In this document: one piece after another, positions 4,391 through 5,681 of the stretch
Position numbering within the stretch: the first letter of the stretch is position 1
How the letters are laid out: each line of letters opens with the position of its first letter
NCBI GenBank assembly: GCA_945872805.1
Contig: CAMCBE010000150.1
Coordinates: forward strand, 1 to 5,681
Reading direction: 5' to 3'
Source of the DNA: Chitinophaga pinensis
Lineage (GTDB): Bacteria > Bacteroidota > Bacteroidia > Chitinophagales > Chitinophagaceae
DNA length: 5,681 nt
The notes under the pieces: generated by a model
Database searches by the model: none
Told to the model about the DNA's origin: nothing
Seen by the model: the letters and a program-made list of their open reading frames with translations, nothing else
Made by a program: the position numbers and the translations under genes

Positions 4391-5681
4391 TCAAATGATT
4401 TTTCGGGTTTTCCCCATGACCATAGCCGCTCCTATGCTACTTGCTTGAGGTACTGAAGCTGCGACAACATGATAAGAAGGAAACTCCTTTGCCAAAAGTT
4501 TCATGTATAATTCGTTTTTGCCAAATCCACCATCAACGCATAGTTTCTTGATATCTGTATTACTAATTACTAGAGCAGATGAAAACGTTTGCTGTTGAAC
4601 AATTTCTGCCATTAAATAATGGTACGCTTCATTTTCATCAAGAAATATAGTCATATCAGTTGATAAGAAAGCCGATTCTTTAAAGTTCGAGGAGGTTTTC
4701 TCTTTTATTAAATTCTTCTTCAATTCGTTTTCTGAATTTAATTTATTTTCATCAAGTTTAATTTTTTTATAAAAGGCACTTTCTGTTTTGAAATGTGCCG
4801 AAATCTTTTTAATGCCCTCTTCATGTATATTACCTGCAAATAGTTGTGCTGCTTTTACTTGTTTTCCATTATGTTGGATGTAGCAAAGACTAGCATTCTC
4901 GAGCTCTGATTTCGTTAATGCATGTTGATTGAATGGATTGAGGGTTATACACCAAGTTCCTGTGGAAATGAGGGCAAACGGTTCTCCCTCAGTTTCAGTA
5001 TATGGAATTAACGCAGCAGAGCTATCATGAATTCCGACCCCAATTTGTAGTTTCTTATTCCGGATTTCAACCTCAACCACCGTATCATTTTTTTCAATAG
5101 GGGCTAGTTTTTTATCAATGCCCTCTTCTCTCACCCACTGATGGTATTCGTTTTTGGTGAAGTCCCATAACATAGTATGGCAACCAATACTGGTGATGTC
5201 TGAAAAAACCTGTCTTGTGAAAACAAAGGATAAGTATTGTGGTAAATGCAATGAGTACTTAATTTTCTTGTATAGTTCAGGCTTTGTTTCTTTAATAGCA
5301 TAAAGAAGCAACCCTGAGTTTAATGAGCCTAAAAATGGACCAGCTGTTTCGACTAGAATTTTTTCCATTGGGCTGTAAGCTGAAAAAAAATTACTTTTTA
5401 TTTCGTCTGTGAACGGCTTAAGGTAATTATAGATAGGGGCAATTAACTTCATCTCATCATCTAGGTGAACAAAGCTTGCACCATATCCAGAAAAATTAAT
5501 TGAGTTGATATTTAATTTCTCATCAAGTATTAAACGTTCTGCTGTTTCTTTTATCCATTTAGTAATGCCATGAATGTCATCACATGGAAAATCATCTTCG
5601 TCTACTAATTCTGAAAAAGTAGTAGACTCTTCATGAATTACTTGAAATATATTGTTGAATACAATAGCTTTTTTATTTGTT
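4391..5681 (-). CDS. FGGY-family carbohydrate kinase, rhamnulokinase/fuculokinase-like (partial, 5' end outside window)
   Basis: The frame stays open from the TGA at 4391-4393 to the window edge, giving 429 visible residues. The ATG at 5452 is internal: the 76 codons before it continue the same domain (for example INFSGYGASFVHLD, the usual strand before the sugar site). About 15-25 N-terminal residues, including the DxGTT phosphate-binding loop, should lie beyond the edge. Further landmarks (visible numbering) are GIHDSSAA at 216-223 with Asp219 as the predicted catalytic base, STGTW at 239-243 in the ATP domain, VDGGFGKN at 382-389 and ASSIGAA at 413-419. The HDSSAA plus STGTW pairing resembles rhamnulokinases and related ketose kinases more than glycerol kinases. 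It should phosphorylate a ketose such as L-rhamnulose, L-fuculose or a pentulose with ATP in the cytoplasm. The SDR gene follows after 22 bp in an apparent operon. Isomerase and aldolase genes would be expected upstream, outside the window. Confidence 0.9.
   Translation of the reverse strand, partial: TNKKAIVFNNIFQVIHEESTTFSELVDEDDFPCDDIHGITKWIKETAERLILDEKLNINSINFSGYGASFVHLDDEMKLIAPIYNYLKPFTDEIKSNFFSAYSPMEKILVETAGPFLGSLNSGLLLYAIKETKPELYKKIKYSLHLPQYLSFVFTRQVFSDITSIGCHTMLWDFTKNEYHQWVREEGIDKKLAPIEKNDTVVEVEIRNKKLQIGVGIHDSSAALIPYTETEGEPFALISTGTWCITLNPFNQHALTKSELENASLCYIQHNGKQVKAAQLFAGNIHEEGIKKISAHFKTESAFYKKIKLDENKLNSENELKKNLIKEKTSSNFKESAFLSTDMTIFLDENEAYHYLMAEIVQQQTFSSALVISNTDIKKLCVDGGFGKNELYMKLLAKEFPSYHVVAASVPQASSIGAAMVMGKTRKII

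Noticed and set aside
5450..5452. ATG at 5452 as the start of the sugar kinase
   Set aside because: The frame is open for 76 more codons to the window edge and encodes recognisable FGGY N-terminal sequence, so this Met is internal.

Overview
The window looks like a piece of a Bacteroidota chromosome, most likely a Chitinophagaceae/Sphingobacteriia-type organism. It is AT-rich. Exported proteins carry short signal peptides ending in '...AQ'. There are no clear Shine-Dalgarno sequences. The gene families (GH172/DUF2961, a GCTD...GSC module, a stand-alone GIY-YIG protein) are typical of that phylum. This assignment is inferred from style and was not tested against a database.

Layout. (1) Positions 1-1199, plus strand: the last 56 codons of a D-2-hydroxyacid dehydrogenase (glycerate-dehydrogenase-like), then a secreted protein with one Cys-rich GCTD...GSC module and a probable beta-propeller-like domain. 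(2) 1201-1709, minus strand: a small GIY-YIG nuclease gene, then a compact tRNA cluster. The cluster holds one complete tRNA-Arg(CCG) gene (1549-1620) flanked by two decayed copies of the same gene. Each decayed copy is interrupted by a different GC-rich palindrome, one in the T-loop and one in the D-loop. This is the most unusual part of the window. (3) 1710-2870, minus strand: an exported GH172 (DUF2961) family protein, probably a glycosidase acting on furanosidic sugars. (4) 2871-3169: an AT-rich, divergent intergenic region with no recognisable RNA or convincing promoter. (5) 3170-3562, plus strand: a small four-helix membrane protein of unknown function. It contains a perfect 13-nt tandem repeat that decides its reading frame. 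(6) 3604-5681, minus strand: an apparent operon of an FGGY sugar kinase (5' end outside the window; most like rhamnulokinase/fuculokinase) followed after 22 bp by a short-chain dehydrogenase/reductase. This is probably the end of a deoxysugar or pentose catabolic operon.

How the genes fit together. The kinase and SDR most likely act on the same sugar pathway. The GH172 enzyme could supply a sugar to such a pathway, but it is separated from the operon by the membrane-protein gene and nothing in the sequence proves a link. The tRNA/palindrome/GIY-YIG segment looks like a small hot spot of duplication and palindrome insertion between otherwise ordinary genes.
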